In this document: piece after piece, positions 16,532-25,554 of the stretch
How the letters are laid out: each line of letters begins with the position of its first letter
Position numbering within the stretch: the first letter of the stretch is position 1
NCBI GenBank assembly: GCA_964445985.1
Contig: CAYUMU010000039.1
Coordinates: 1 to 55,859 of the forward strand
DNA from: CAYUMU01 sp964445985
GTDB lineage: Bacteria; Planctomycetota; Planctomycetia; Pirellulales; S012-138
Length of the DNA stretch: 55,859 nucleotides
Direction: 5' to 3'
Translations under genes and position numbers: made by a program
Notes under the pieces: model-generated
Databases searched by the model: none
The model's input: the letters and a program-made list of their open reading frames with translations, nothing else
Told to the model about the DNA's origin: nothing

Positions 16532-17029
16532 TTGACGCATCCAGCCATGCTTTCCGAAAGCCAACTGCTGGCGGGCTGCGAGATTCGCACCACCCGCCGC
16601 AGCGGGCCGGGCGGTCAGCATCGCAACAAGGTGGAAACGGCGGTGGTGATTCGCCACCGCGAAAGCGGCATCGAGGCCGAAGCCAACGAAGCCCGCAGCC
16701 AAGCGGAGAATCGGGGCCGGGCCGTGCTTCGCCTGCGCGTAAAGCTGGCATTGGCGGCGCGCGCCGCGCCACTGCCCGAGCCATCGCCGCTGTGGCGTTC
16801 GCGTTGCCCTCAGGGGCGAATCGCGGTGAACCCCGGCCACGACGACTTTCCGGCGCTGCTGGCCGAAGCCCTGGACCAGTTGGAACCGAACGGCGGCGAT
16901 GTTGCCCCCGCGGCCAAAATCTTGGGCTCCACGGCGAGCCAACTCATCAAGTTTCTCAAGCTGGAACCGGCGGGGCTAATGCTCGTGAATCGCTGGCGGC
17001 AACAGGCCGGCAAGCATGCCCTGAAATAG
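16532..17029 (+). CDS. class I release-factor-like protein (GGQ domain only)
   Basis: 165 residues. The N-terminal half is the peptidyl-tRNA hydrolysis domain: RRSGPGGQHRNKVETAVVIRH with the catalytic GGQ at 27-29. It has no codon-recognition domain, so it is not RF1 or RF2. The C-terminal half (AAKILGSTASQLIKFLKLEPAGLMLVNRWRQQAG) is helical and moderately basic. E. coli ArfB, a stalled-ribosome rescue factor, has the same GGQ domain with a basic tail; the tail here is shorter and less basic, so a rescue role is only inferred. An ATG at 16547 is an alternative start. Confidence 0.82.
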   Translation: MTHPAMLSESQLLAGCEIRTTRRSGPGGQHRNKVETAVVIRHRESGIEAEANEARSQAENRGRAVLRLRVKLALAARAAPLPEPSPLWRSRCPQGRIAVNPGHDDFPALLAEALDQLEPNGGDVAPAAKILGSTASQLIKFLKLEPAGLMLVNRWRQQAGKHALK

Positions 17030-17051
17030 CCTCTCCCCTCAGTGCGATCGC

Positions 17052-18452
17052 TCAGGCAAAAATCTCTCGGGCCACGCGGCCCGCCACATCGGTCAAGCGG
17101 AAGCTGCGGCCGGCGTACTCGAATGTCAGCCGCTCGTGATCGAGGCCCATCAAGCCCAGCAGCGTGGCGTGCAGATCGGTCATGTGCATTTGCCCTTCCA
17201 CGGCGTGCAGGCCGAACTCGTCGGTGTTGCCGTGGGAGAAGCCTCGCTTGACGCCCGCGCCGCACAGCCACATGGGGTAACCAACGATATTGTGGTCGCG
17301 GCCATCTTTGCCTTGCGCGGTGGGCAAGCGACCAAATTCGCTGCCGTAGAGCACCAGCGTGTCTTCCAGCAGACCGCGTTGCTTGAGGTCGTCGAGCAGG
17401 GCGGCAACCGGCTGATCGGTCTGCCTGCAATTGCGAATCAGTCCTTCATGCAGGTTGTTATGGTGGTCCCAGCCGCCCTGGCAAATTTCGACGAACCGCA
17501 CGCCGGCCTCACTCAGCCGCCGGGCCATCAGGCATTGCCGCGCAAAGCTGCCCTCGGCTCCGGGCTTCACGCCATAGGCATCGAGCGTTGCTTGCGTTTC
17601 ACGTGAAATGTCGAGCAGCTCTGGCACTTTGCCCTGCATGCGAAAGGCCAGCTCGTAGGACTCGATGGCCCCATCCAGTTCGTCCGGGGCGCCGGCCGAG
17701 GATGCCAGGTCGCGGTTCATGGCCTGAATCAAGTCGATCTGCCGCCGTTGCAACGAGACCGGCGCGCGAGGCCGCAGGTTGGGAACAAAGCCAGTGTCGT
17801 CAATCCGGGTTCCCTGGTAGTGAGCCGGCAAAAAAGCACTGCCAAAGTTCACCGCCCCGCCGAAATTGGTCGGCGGATTGATCGTAATGTAGCCAGGCAA
17901 ATCCTGGTTCTCGGTTCCCAGCCCATACATCAGCCAAGCGCCCATCGAAGGCCGCGTGAGCGAGGCGAGCGCCGTGCCCGTGTGCAGTTGAATGACCGCC
18001 TGCGGATGCGCTGGCGTGTCGGTGTGCAAACCGCGCAAGAAGCAGAGGTCGTCCACATGCCGGGCCGTGTGCGGGAACAGTTCGGAAACCCAGGTTCCCG
18101 TTTCGCCATGTTGGCGGAAGCCGAACTTTGAAGCCGTGAGCGTTCCCCCGCCGGGGGCCACTTTGCCATCGCTCTTTTGAAGCTCTGGCTTGTACTCCCA
18201 GGTATCGACCTGCGACATCGAGCCTTGCATGAACAAGAAGATGATGCGCTTGGCCTTGGTGGTGTAGAGCGGCGGCCGAGCCGCGAGCGGGCCGGGCAGC
18301 GGAGTGCCATCTTCCGCGGCGATCAGCGGGTCCGTCTTACCAAGCAGGCCGGCCAGTGCCAGCGATCCAAAGCCGGCGCCGGCATGTCGAAGAGCCTGCC
18401 GCCGAGACAGCCGACCATTACCCCACTGGGCCTGCGTGGTTGGGTTTTTCAT
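17052..18452 (-). CDS. DUF1501 Tat-exported protein
   Basis: From the ATG at 18452 it is 466 residues with a Tat signal (RLSRRQALRHAGAGFGSLALAGLLG). Features of DUF1501 follow: AKRIIFLFMQGSMSQVDTWEYKP, LCFLRGLHTDTPAHPQA, SMGAWLMYGLGTEN, GWDHHNNLHEGLI, LYGSEFGRLPTAQGKDGRDHN and a C-terminal TDLHATLLGLMGLDHERLTF. These proteins belong to the alkaline-phosphatase/sulfatase superfamily fold. In planctomycetes they are paired with DUF1549/DUF1553 proteins, as here (next gene upstream on the same strand, 117 bp away), and some such pairs are thought to act in degradation of polymers; the true function is not established. Confidence 0.92.
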   Translation of the reverse strand: MKNPTTQAQWGNGRLSRRQALRHAGAGFGSLALAGLLGKTDPLIAAEDGTPLPGPLAARPPLYTTKAKRIIFLFMQGSMSQVDTWEYKPELQKSDGKVAPGGGTLTASKFGFRQHGETGTWVSELFPHTARHVDDLCFLRGLHTDTPAHPQAVIQLHTGTALASLTRPSMGAWLMYGLGTENQDLPGYITINPPTNFGGAVNFGSAFLPAHYQGTRIDDTGFVPNLRPRAPVSLQRRQIDLIQAMNRDLASSAGAPDELDGAIESYELAFRMQGKVPELLDISRETQATLDAYGVKPGAEGSFARQCLMARRLSEAGVRFVEICQGGWDHHNNLHEGLIRNCRQTDQPVAALLDDLKQRGLLEDTLVLYGSEFGRLPTAQGKDGRDHNIVGYPMWLCGAGVKRGFSHGNTDEFGLHAVEGQMHMTDLHATLLGLMGLDHERLTFEYAGRSFRLTDVAGRVAREIFA

Positions 18453-18569
18453 CGCGAATCGCCTTAACAGAGTGAAAGAACGACCAGTTTGCTGGGAGGA
18501 AGGGGCAGCCGTTGGGATCGTGGGCATCGATCGTGCCCATCGACCTGGCCGCTCTGTTGTCCCCTCCAG

Positions 18570-21260
18570 CTATTTCAGATATCGAAACTCGGCCGAAGCC
18601 AATAACGCCTGGCAGAAGCTAACCCAGGCTGCTCTCCGCGGCGCAACCGTCGCGTCAGCAGCGATGGCAGCCTGCCGAGGCGTCCGCGTTTTGCCTGCTG
18701 TTTTGGGGGTGGAGTTCGCTTCGCCCGCAGTGGCGGTGGCTGCGGCGGGCGAGTCTCCGCTGTTTTCGTCGGCGGTATCGGTGTTGTCGCCGGTCGGCGC
18801 GCCGCGGGCGGCGAGTAGACCATCATCGGCCTGTTTCGTGCCTTCGAGAGCCGCGTGATATTCGGTGAGGTAGTTCCGGGCCCGAGCCAACTCGGCGGAG
18901 GTGGGCCAGCGGGCCATGGTGAGCTGGTAGGCCAGCTCAATTTGCCTGGTTTCATCTCGCCTGGTTTCATCGCCATCAACTTCGGCCGCCAGGCGATCGC
19001 TGAGCAATTGGGCCTGTTCGATCACGAACGGGTCGTTGAGCAAGTACAACGCTTGCGGCGCCACGGTGGTCACCTCGCGGCTGCCCGTCACCATGCCTTG
19101 CTCGGCGAAGTCGAAGGTTTGCAACGGAACCGGCGTAAGTCCTCGCAGCAGCGGCAAGTAGACGCTGCGGTGACCGCTGGCCGCCACGTAGGCTTCCAAG
19201 GTTTTCGCCTCGGCGCCGGCGCTCTGGATTTCGGAAACACGCAGGTCGGAAGCGGGCGACTTGTCCAACGGAATCCGTTGCAGCGCGCCCGAGGCCGCGA
19301 GCATGGTGTCGCGAATTTCTTCGGCCGTAAGCCGTCGCGGACTATGACGCCAGACCAGACGGTTGCCAGGGTCTTTGCCAATATTCGCCGGATCGCTAGC
19401 GGAACCCAACTGGTAGGCCCGGGTCAATGCCAGCTGGCGAACCAGGTGCTTCACCGACCAACCATCGTGCTGGAATTGCAGCGCCAGGTGATCGAGCAAT
19501 TCGGGATGCGAAGGAACGTCTCCGGTGATGCCGAAGTTGTCGACCGTCCGCACCAGGCCTTCCCCGAACATATGCTTCCAGATACGATTGACCATCACCC
19601 GGGGAGTGAGCGGATTGTGCTCGCTCGTGAGCCAGGCGGCCAATTCCAATCGCCCGCTTTGCTCCGGATTGATTCCCGGCACGTCGGCGACAGGCAAGAC
19701 CGAGAGAAATCCTCGCGGCACGCTCCGCCCCAACTGTTCGGCTTCGCCGCGAATGCGAATTTCGGTATCGCCAGGGCTGGCCGCGTCACGCACGCCCAAG
19801 GCGATTTCCCGTTGGGCAAGGGGGTCGGTAAGCAGTTTCCGTTCTTGCTGCAGGCGTTTGAGATTGCGATTCGCGGTGGTAATCGCTTTCTTCGTGGAAT
19901 CGTTTTCGGCATTCGGCAGGGCTTGCAGCCGGGCCAGGTTAGCGCGGACCTTTTCGATGCGCTGGGTCGTTTGACGGATTTTATCGGCCAGGAAAACGCT
20001 TTCCGCCACCGGTTCCTCGGGTTCGGTTTCCAGCAACACCAGCATTTGGGTGTCGTAATAGTCGAGGCCGCTCCCTCCCATTTTGTTGCGGACGCCCGCG
20101 CAGAGGTCGGTGCTTTGCAAAATTCCCGCCAGGGCGTAGTAATCGGCCGTGGGAATGGGATCGAACTTGTGGTCGTGGCAGCGCGCGCAACTGGCGGTCA
20201 ACGCCAAGAACGATCGCGAGATGGTGTCGATTTGCTCATCGATATTGTCCATCACAAACCGGACTTTGAACCGCTGGTTCACGTCCTTGACCCCCAGGGC
20301 CAAGAGGCCGGTGGCCACCTTGCGTTCGTCGCGCAGCTCGGCCGTTTCGCCGCCCAGCAGGTCGCCCGCGATTTGCTCGCGCACGAATTCGTTGTAGGGT
20401 TTGTCGCGGTTGAAGGCGCCGATCACGTAGTCGCGGTAGCGCCAGGCGTGAGGATAGGGCACGTTTCGCGATGAACCCGTGGACTCTCCATAGCGGGCCA
20501 CATCGAGCCAATGCCGTCCCCAGCGTTCGCCGAAAGCGGGCGAGGCCAGCAGCCGATCCACCAGTTTTTCATAAGCGTTATGGGAATCGTCTTTCAGGAA
20601 TGCCTCCATTTCGGCCGGGCTGGGCGGCAGCCCGGTCAGGTCGAAGCTCACGCGGCGGATCAAGGTCAGCCGATCCGCATCGGCAGCCGGCTGGAGACCG
20701 GCCGCTTCTAACCTGGCGAGTAAGAATCGATCGATCTCTCCCCGCGGCCAATCGCCGTTTCGCACGTTGGGCGCCGGGGTGGCGACCAGCGGTTGCCACG
20801 CCCAATGTTCCGCGCGCAGTTCGTCGTAGTCGGTGTAGCGATCGTGAATCGAGTCCGGAATTTCGACGGCTGGCCAGGCGGCGCCCGCGGCGATCCAGTG
20901 ACGCAAGTCGGCGATTTCTTCCGCGGCCAGCGGCTTCTCGGGCGGCATCTTGAGCTTGGCGTGCGTTCCGCTTACGGCCTGGAGGATCAGGCTTTCCTCT
21001 GGCTTGCCGGGCCGGATGGCGGCGCCGCTGTTTCCACCCACCAGCAACCCACCCCGATCGTCCACGCGCAACCCGCCGCGGGCATTGGTGTTGGCCGAAT
21101 GGCAGGTGTAACAATGACTGACGAACAGAGGGCGGATCTTTTTCTCAAAGAACTCCACCGCCTCGGGCGCAAAAGCAGGCCGAGCGTTACCCTCGTCGCC
21201 CTGGGCGGGGCCACGGAGCCACGTCAGCAAGAGCATGACAGCAAGCGAGGTTGTTCGCAT
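18570..21260 (-). CDS. PSCyt1-DUF1549-DUF1553 protein (planctomycete cytochrome-type)
   Basis: 896 residues from the ATG at 21260, with a signal peptide (MRTTSLAVMLLLTWLRGPAQG). An N-terminal cytochrome-like domain has one haem c site, CYTCH at 50-54, and MPPEKPL as a possible axial Met region. DUF1549 follows (RRVSFDLTGLPPSPAEMEAF, FGERWGRHWLDVARYGES) and then DUF1553 (LAAWLTSEHNPLTPRVMVNRIWKHMFGEG, LVWRHSPRRLTAEEIRD). Just before the last helix (AWVSFCQALLASAEFRYLK) there is an Ala/Thr/Asp-rich insert of about 60 residues that is unusual, and a short DETRRDETR duplication lies before it. Operon with the DUF1501 gene. A periplasmic redox role is inferred from the haem site. Confidence 0.93.
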   Translation of the reverse strand: MRTTSLAVMLLLTWLRGPAQGDEGNARPAFAPEAVEFFEKKIRPLFVSHCYTCHSANTNARGGLRVDDRGGLLVGGNSGAAIRPGKPEESLILQAVSGTHAKLKMPPEKPLAAEEIADLRHWIAAGAAWPAVEIPDSIHDRYTDYDELRAEHWAWQPLVATPAPNVRNGDWPRGEIDRFLLARLEAAGLQPAADADRLTLIRRVSFDLTGLPPSPAEMEAFLKDDSHNAYEKLVDRLLASPAFGERWGRHWLDVARYGESTGSSRNVPYPHAWRYRDYVIGAFNRDKPYNEFVREQIAGDLLGGETAELRDERKVATGLLALGVKDVNQRFKVRFVMDNIDEQIDTISRSFLALTASCARCHDHKFDPIPTADYYALAGILQSTDLCAGVRNKMGGSGLDYYDTQMLVLLETEPEEPVAESVFLADKIRQTTQRIEKVRANLARLQALPNAENDSTKKAITTANRNLKRLQQERKLLTDPLAQREIALGVRDAASPGDTEIRIRGEAEQLGRSVPRGFLSVLPVADVPGINPEQSGRLELAAWLTSEHNPLTPRVMVNRIWKHMFGEGLVRTVDNFGITGDVPSHPELLDHLALQFQHDGWSVKHLVRQLALTRAYQLGSASDPANIGKDPGNRLVWRHSPRRLTAEEIRDTMLAASGALQRIPLDKSPASDLRVSEIQSAGAEAKTLEAYVAASGHRSVYLPLLRGLTPVPLQTFDFAEQGMVTGSREVTTVAPQALYLLNDPFVIEQAQLLSDRLAAEVDGDETRRDETRQIELAYQLTMARWPTSAELARARNYLTEYHAALEGTKQADDGLLAARGAPTGDNTDTADENSGDSPAAATATAGEANSTPKTAGKTRTPRQAAIAADATVAPRRAAWVSFCQALLASAEFRYLK

Positions 21261-22014
21261 GGACGCATTCCATTTGGCTGATTCAAGGGGAAAAACTTCG
21301 CATCCCTCAGCGAAACTCACGAACGACAGTATGGATTAGTCAGGCTTGATGTATCGTAAGTATCCACGCCAGCAGGGGGGACACAAGCTTTTTTGGTTTT
21401 GGCAGGGACGCAGGGGGGGCGAAGCGTGGCCGCGGATACTGAGCGGAGGATTCGATCCGCGAAGCCAGGGCGACTCTCACCCCTTGACCCGCGGAACAAG
21501 GCCCGTTCCAGCGACGTTTCCATCGCCGGTAGCACGCGGCGATTTCCTCAAAGCAAACGCCGCGCCGTTCGAAGTGCGTACGGACTTTCACTCACGGAAA
21601 GCCTTGAAATGCCGGTGGATTTTCCGTATCGCCGCGGAGCGGTTAGAAGATCGCCAACGCGGCCTCGCGCCCATTTGCAGCATATTTGCTGGAGTGATGG
21701 TGATATTTGCTGACCGGAAGGTTTCTTGCTCGTTATCATCTCTGCAAGCCGCGGAGAACTTTAATGCCTCTGCGTTCTTTTGCGGTTTACCCGCGTTAAG
21801 TGAGAACGTGCCGCGACGAATAGCCTGCCATCACGGGAGCCGGTACTGGCAGCGGCCCACTTGGTACATTACCTTCGTTGTGATTGCGGTCGGCGAATGT
21901 TGGCTGGCCTGCTAGCGGGCGCTCGCATTTGATGGTCGCCGGAACTTGGAACGGGACGCTGGCGGAAACCGCGCTCTGCGTTCCACAATTTTCCCAGAAA
22001 AAGGATGATCCACC
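21261..22014. other. 754-bp gene-free stretch
   Basis: Open frames occur here but none has a recognisable protein pattern. I see no RNA gene and no repeat shared with other parts of the window. It separates divergent genes, so promoters for both should lie within it; I could not fix their positions. Confidence 0.5.
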
Positions 22015-22893
22015 ATGACTCGATTGCTGGCCGGATTCGCCGCCGTGTTGCTGTGTGTGAGCCCTGCCTTGGCGGACGAAAAGCCGCTGAAGGATCCCCA
22101 GGCCAAAGCGAGCAAGCTCGCGGGCGAGTTCGCTTTTACCGAAGGACCCGCGGTAGATACCGACGGCAACGTGGTGTTTTCCGACATTCCCAACGACCGC
22201 ATTCTGAAGTGGAGCACCAACGGCAAACTGACCACGCTCCGCGACAACAGCGGCGGCGCCAACGGGCTGTTCTTCGATACCGAAGGCAACCTGCTGGCCT
22301 GCGAGGGCAAGGCGCGCCGGGTCACGTCGATGGACACTTCCGGCAAAATCACGGTGCTGGCCGATTCGTACAAGGGGAAGAAGCTGAACAGCCCTAACGA
22401 TCTGTGGATCGATCCGGTCGGCGGCGTGTACTTTACCGATCCGCGGTACGGCAACATGGACGGCATGGAGCAAGACGGCTTCCACGTGTATTACATTTCG
22501 TCCGATCGCAAGACCGTGACGCGCGTGATCGACGACCTGAAGAAACCCAACGGCGTGCTGGGCACGGCCGACGGCAAACTGCTGTACGTGGCCGATCCGG
22601 GCGATCAGAAGACGTACGTCTATCAGATTGATGGCCCCGGCAAGCTGTCGAACCGCAAGCAGTTCGCCGCGCAAGGTTCCGATGGCATGACGCTCGACGA
22701 GCGGGGTAACCTGTACCTCACCGGCGCGGGCGTGGTGGTCTACAGCCCCCAGGGCGAAAAGCTTCTGGAAATCGAGGTGCCCGAGCGACCGGCGAACTTG
22801 TGCTTTGGCGGGAAGGACAACAAGACGCTGTTCATTACGGCCCGGACGGGGTTTTATGCGGTGCCGATGCTGGTGGGAGGAGCTGGTAGCTAG
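22015..22893 (+). CDS. secreted SMP-30/gluconolactonase-family protein
   Basis: 292 residues with signal peptide (MTRLLAGFAAVLLCVSPALA). The beta-propeller pattern of the SMP-30 family is plain: EFAFTEGPAVDTDGNVVFSD with the metal-binding Glu, SGGANGLFFDTEGNLLACE, LNSPNDLWIDPVGGVYFTDPRYG with the conserved Asn-Asp, KPNGVLGTADGKLLYVAD, and SDGMTLDERGNLYLT. Characterised members hydrolyse sugar lactones with a divalent metal. AAAGGATG lies before the ATG. The stop codon (TAG, 22891-22893) is provided by the second unit of heptamer array B, so the last residues (GGAGS) are read from the repeat. Confidence 0.93.
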   Translation: MTRLLAGFAAVLLCVSPALADEKPLKDPQAKASKLAGEFAFTEGPAVDTDGNVVFSDIPNDRILKWSTNGKLTTLRDNSGGANGLFFDTEGNLLACEGKARRVTSMDTSGKITVLADSYKGKKLNSPNDLWIDPVGGVYFTDPRYGNMDGMEQDGFHVYYISSDRKTVTRVIDDLKKPNGVLGTADGKLLYVADPGDQKTYVYQIDGPGKLSNRKQFAAQGSDGMTLDERGNLYLTGAGVVVYSPQGEKLLEIEVPERPANLCFGGKDNKTLFITARTGFYAVPMLVGGAGS

Positions 22894-23042
22894 TGGCTGG
22901 TAGCTGGTGGCTGGTAGCTGGTAGCTGGTGGCTGGTAGCTGGTGAATTCTGGCTAGCAACTAGCCACTAGCAACTAGCAACTAGCCACTAGCAACTAGCA
23001 ACTAGCAACTAGCCACTAGCAACTAGCAACTAGCAACTAGCC
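22882..23042. repeat. heptanucleotide array B: 9 + 13 units in inverted arms
   Basis: A 161-bp array with unbroken 7-bp phase. The left arm has nine units GCTGGTA/GCTGGTG (one GCTAGTG); after one AATTCTG spacer unit, the right arm has thirteen units (one GCTAGCA, then ACTAGCA/ACTAGCC). The right unit is close to the reverse complement of the left, so the arms can fold back. Because the right unit contains the palindrome CTAG and 7 is not a multiple of 3, it puts TAG stops in all six frames. It holds the stop codons of both convergent genes that flank it (22891-22893 on plus, 23039-23037 on minus). Confidence 0.95.
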
Positions 23043-23954
23043 ACCTTTTCTCGCCAGGAAGCGCGTGAACTCTTTTGGTAGTGGCGACTCGAAGCGGAGC
23101 GGCTTGCCGGTGCGGGGGTGTTCAAACCCGAGCACTTTGGCGTGCAGTCCTAGTCGGTCGGCCGGCCAGAAGGGATGCTGCGCCATTTCGGGCCGGTAGC
23201 GTTGATCGCCCAGTACGGGAAAATTGGCCTCGGCAAAGTGGACGCGGATTTGGTTGCGGCGGCCGGTTTCCAGCCACACCTTGACCAGGGTGGCGTCGTC
23301 GAGCACGCGTTCCACGCGGTAGTGGGTAATGGCCGGTTCGCCTTCTTCATCCTCGCCCACCGAGTAGCGGTGGAGGCTCTTGGTGGTCCCCAGGCGGGTG
23401 GCGAAGGTGCCTGCCGCCGGCGTGACCGTGCCGGTCACAATGGCCGTATATTCCCGCTGCGCGCTGTGAGCCCTGAATTGCTTTTGCAGGCCGGAGGCAA
23501 TGCGGCGGTTCTTGGCAAACACCAGCAAGCCAGAGGTATCGCGGTCGAGGCGATGGACCACGGCCGCTTGCTCGCGACGGCGCGCCAGGTAACGGTCGAC
23601 GGCCTCGAGCAGGGTGAAGGTTTCGCCGCGATCGGTGGGAACGGTCAGCACGCCGGGGGCTTTATCCACCACTAGCAGAAAATCGTCCTCGTGCACCAGA
23701 CGAAAGGCGCTGCTGGGGCGCGCTTTGGGGATTTCGCGGTAGCGCGTGTGCGGGTCGTGCCGGACCACCACCTGGGCGCCCGGTTCAACTCGGGCCGCCG
23801 AATCTTTGCAGCGCCGGCCATTCACGCTTACGGCGCCATGATCGAACAGGCCGCGGACCTCGGAACGCGATCTGCCTGTGAGCTGTTGCACAATGCGATC
23901 CAAACGCGCTTCGCTGTCGCCCTCTACCTGAGTGCTCGCTTCGACAATCGCCAT
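23037..23954 (-). CDS. RluA-family pseudouridine synthase
   Basis: 305 residues. An S4 RNA-binding domain at about 15-65 (EARLDRIVQQLTGRSRSEVRGLFDHGAVSVNG, cited as a region) precedes the catalytic domain with VVHRLDRDTSGLLVFAKN, where Asp137 is the expected nucleophile. Further motifs: REYTAIVTG, ETGRRNQIRVHFAEANFPVLGD and RLGLHAKVLGFEHP, all typical of RluC/RluD-like enzymes that convert uridines in 23S rRNA. The target site cannot be read from sequence. The last codons (KGG-stop) run into heptamer array B, which supplies the TAG. Confidence 0.93.
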   Translation of the reverse strand: MAIVEASTQVEGDSEARLDRIVQQLTGRSRSEVRGLFDHGAVSVNGRRCKDSAARVEPGAQVVVRHDPHTRYREIPKARPSSAFRLVHEDDFLLVVDKAPGVLTVPTDRGETFTLLEAVDRYLARRREQAAVVHRLDRDTSGLLVFAKNRRIASGLQKQFRAHSAQREYTAIVTGTVTPAAGTFATRLGTTKSLHRYSVGEDEEGEPAITHYRVERVLDDATLVKVWLETGRRNQIRVHFAEANFPVLGDQRYRPEMAQHPFWPADRLGLHAKVLGFEHPRTGKPLRFESPLPKEFTRFLARKGG

Positions 23955-24153
23955 GAACTCAATGTCCTACCTGTCTTGCAGATCCCCAATCGTCTGCCTC
24001 CAGCGTAACGGCTGAGTGGGTTTTCACCCATCCCCCCTTGGCCCTTGGTCTTTCGCCGAAAACCGGGCGCTGGCCAACAAGCCGGAGTGTTTGGCGCGCA
24101 TGCTGTTTGTGTTGATTATCCTTGGGCATTGGGGCGGTTGCTTGACCTGGACT

Positions 24154-25401
24154 TCAGGGCGAAGCAATGAGCCGGGCGTTGAGCCAGTTCACGTAGTCTT
24201 GCACGTCGCCCCGTTCGCCGTAATCGACGACCAGCGTGAGCGATTCGCCGCCAGCCAGCGGCACGCGCACCGCTTGCGGCGGATCGCCGGCACGGAGCGG
24301 GGGGCTGCGATACTTGAGTTCGCGGCCCACAAAGACCAGGCAAACCGCGCTCCCCAGGTCGTCGGCCGTGGCGTCGAGGGCCACTTCGGCGGCGAATTCG
24401 GTGTAGCCCTGCCCCAGGGCGTAGGTTAACCGCGACCGGCTGTGCATGCCGAGGCCTTTGGCGTACCACTGTTCGCCCACGCGCAGGGGGCGGCCGAGCA
24501 CGTTCGCGTCGGCGTGGAAGGGCCACGAAAGATTTAGGAATGGTATGTGTTTGTAGCCGGCCGGGGTGAGGTCGGAGAGGTAGGTGACGCGTCCGCCCAG
24601 CGGTTGAAGCCAGCAGAGCCTTGCCGCGCGGGCAGAGAACGAGTGCCCCCCCGCCGCAGCCTCCACTCGACCATCTTCCAGCCGGAGCGAGGTTGCCAGC
24701 AGGCGACTGCCATCGGTGAAGCCGATCCAAGCCGTCAGTTTGGTAGCATCGCCGGGCTTTTTTGGCGGGGCGTTGGTTTGAGGCGAGCGAAGGCCAATCG
24801 CGGCCACGCGGTCGAGCGGAATTGCCGGCAGATCGATGCCGCCGGTTTGGAAGGCGACCCCTTCCGCGTTCAAGCCGGCCAGGTTGCCGCGCAATACGTC
24901 GCCATTGGCCAGCAACAACCGATCCGCGTTTGGGGCATCGGCCTGAAGTTGGGCGAGCCAGCCATCGCGGAGGGCGGCGTCGGAAGGGGGGCGAAAGAGG
25001 ATTCCCTGCACACGGTCCAAGCTTAGCTCAAATTCGCCGAGGGCCAGCGAGCCAAGTTCGAGGCGACTGTCTTTGACCCCCAGCACATCGGCCACGAGCA
25101 GACCGCCGCCAGTAAGCAGCACCCAGGCGCGATCGGCAGGCCGCACTCCGCGGCGGCTGGGAGGTTCCACCGGAGCACCCCACCAGGCGATGTCCGCCGC
25201 CGAAACCGTGCGTTCTTTGCCAGCCTGCTGCAGCGTGATCTGCCAATCTGGGGCGATCGAAACCAACTCGGCCGCGGAACGGTCGCCGCTGGCCGGCATG
25301 AGTTCTCGGGCGGTTGTCGGAGATTGCGCACAAACCGTGGTGGCGGCGATGCTGGCGAACAGCACGCCAATGCCAACCACGGTTCGAAACGGCGAACTCA
25401 T
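24154..25401 (-). CDS. secreted NPCBM-domain protein
   Basis: 415 residues with signal peptide (MSSPFRTVVGIGVLFASIAATTVCA). The C-terminal ~140 residues are an NPCBM/NEW2 carbohydrate-binding-type module: GRVTYLSDLTPAGYKHIPF, RVGEQWYAKGLGMHSRSRLTYAL, GYTEFAAEVALDA and VPLAGGESLTLVVDYGERGDVQDYVNW. The preceding region has repeated beta-rich segments (GGGLLVADVLGVKDSRLELGSL; LLLANGDVLRGNLAGLNAEGV) of the kind often annotated as domains of unknown function in planctomycetes. No catalytic domain visible, so it probably binds glycans at the cell surface or periplasm. Confidence 0.85.
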   Translation of the reverse strand: MSSPFRTVVGIGVLFASIAATTVCAQSPTTARELMPASGDRSAAELVSIAPDWQITLQQAGKERTVSAADIAWWGAPVEPPSRRGVRPADRAWVLLTGGGLLVADVLGVKDSRLELGSLALGEFELSLDRVQGILFRPPSDAALRDGWLAQLQADAPNADRLLLANGDVLRGNLAGLNAEGVAFQTGGIDLPAIPLDRVAAIGLRSPQTNAPPKKPGDATKLTAWIGFTDGSRLLATSLRLEDGRVEAAAGGHSFSARAARLCWLQPLGGRVTYLSDLTPAGYKHIPFLNLSWPFHADANVLGRPLRVGEQWYAKGLGMHSRSRLTYALGQGYTEFAAEVALDATADDLGSAVCLVFVGRELKYRSPPLRAGDPPQAVRVPLAGGESLTLVVDYGERGDVQDYVNWLNARLIASP

Positions 25402-25443
25402 CGAGATACCCGCATTGGCGGTTCAAAGTTCCAACGTCGTGCC

Positions 25444-25470
25444 CTGGGTTCCCGCCTTCGCGGGAATGAC
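25444..25470 (-). repeat. palindromic repeat, copy 1
   Basis: A 27-bp element containing the palindrome TTCCCGCCTTCGCGGGAA. Its reverse complement matches the element at 53968-53994 at 26 of 27 positions. A degenerate half copy (TTCGCGGGAACGAC) follows at about 25479. Confidence 0.85.
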
Positions 25471-25554
25471 GAGGGGGTTCGCGGGAACGACAAAATTATT
25501 TTGCGTGCAGCGTAATCTGGGACGTTCTTAAATTCCTGATTTTTCCACCGCTCC

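Noticed and set aside
22882..23042. CRISPR array
   Set aside because: The repeat unit is 7 bp with no spacers and no cas gene nearby; it is a heptamer microsatellite.
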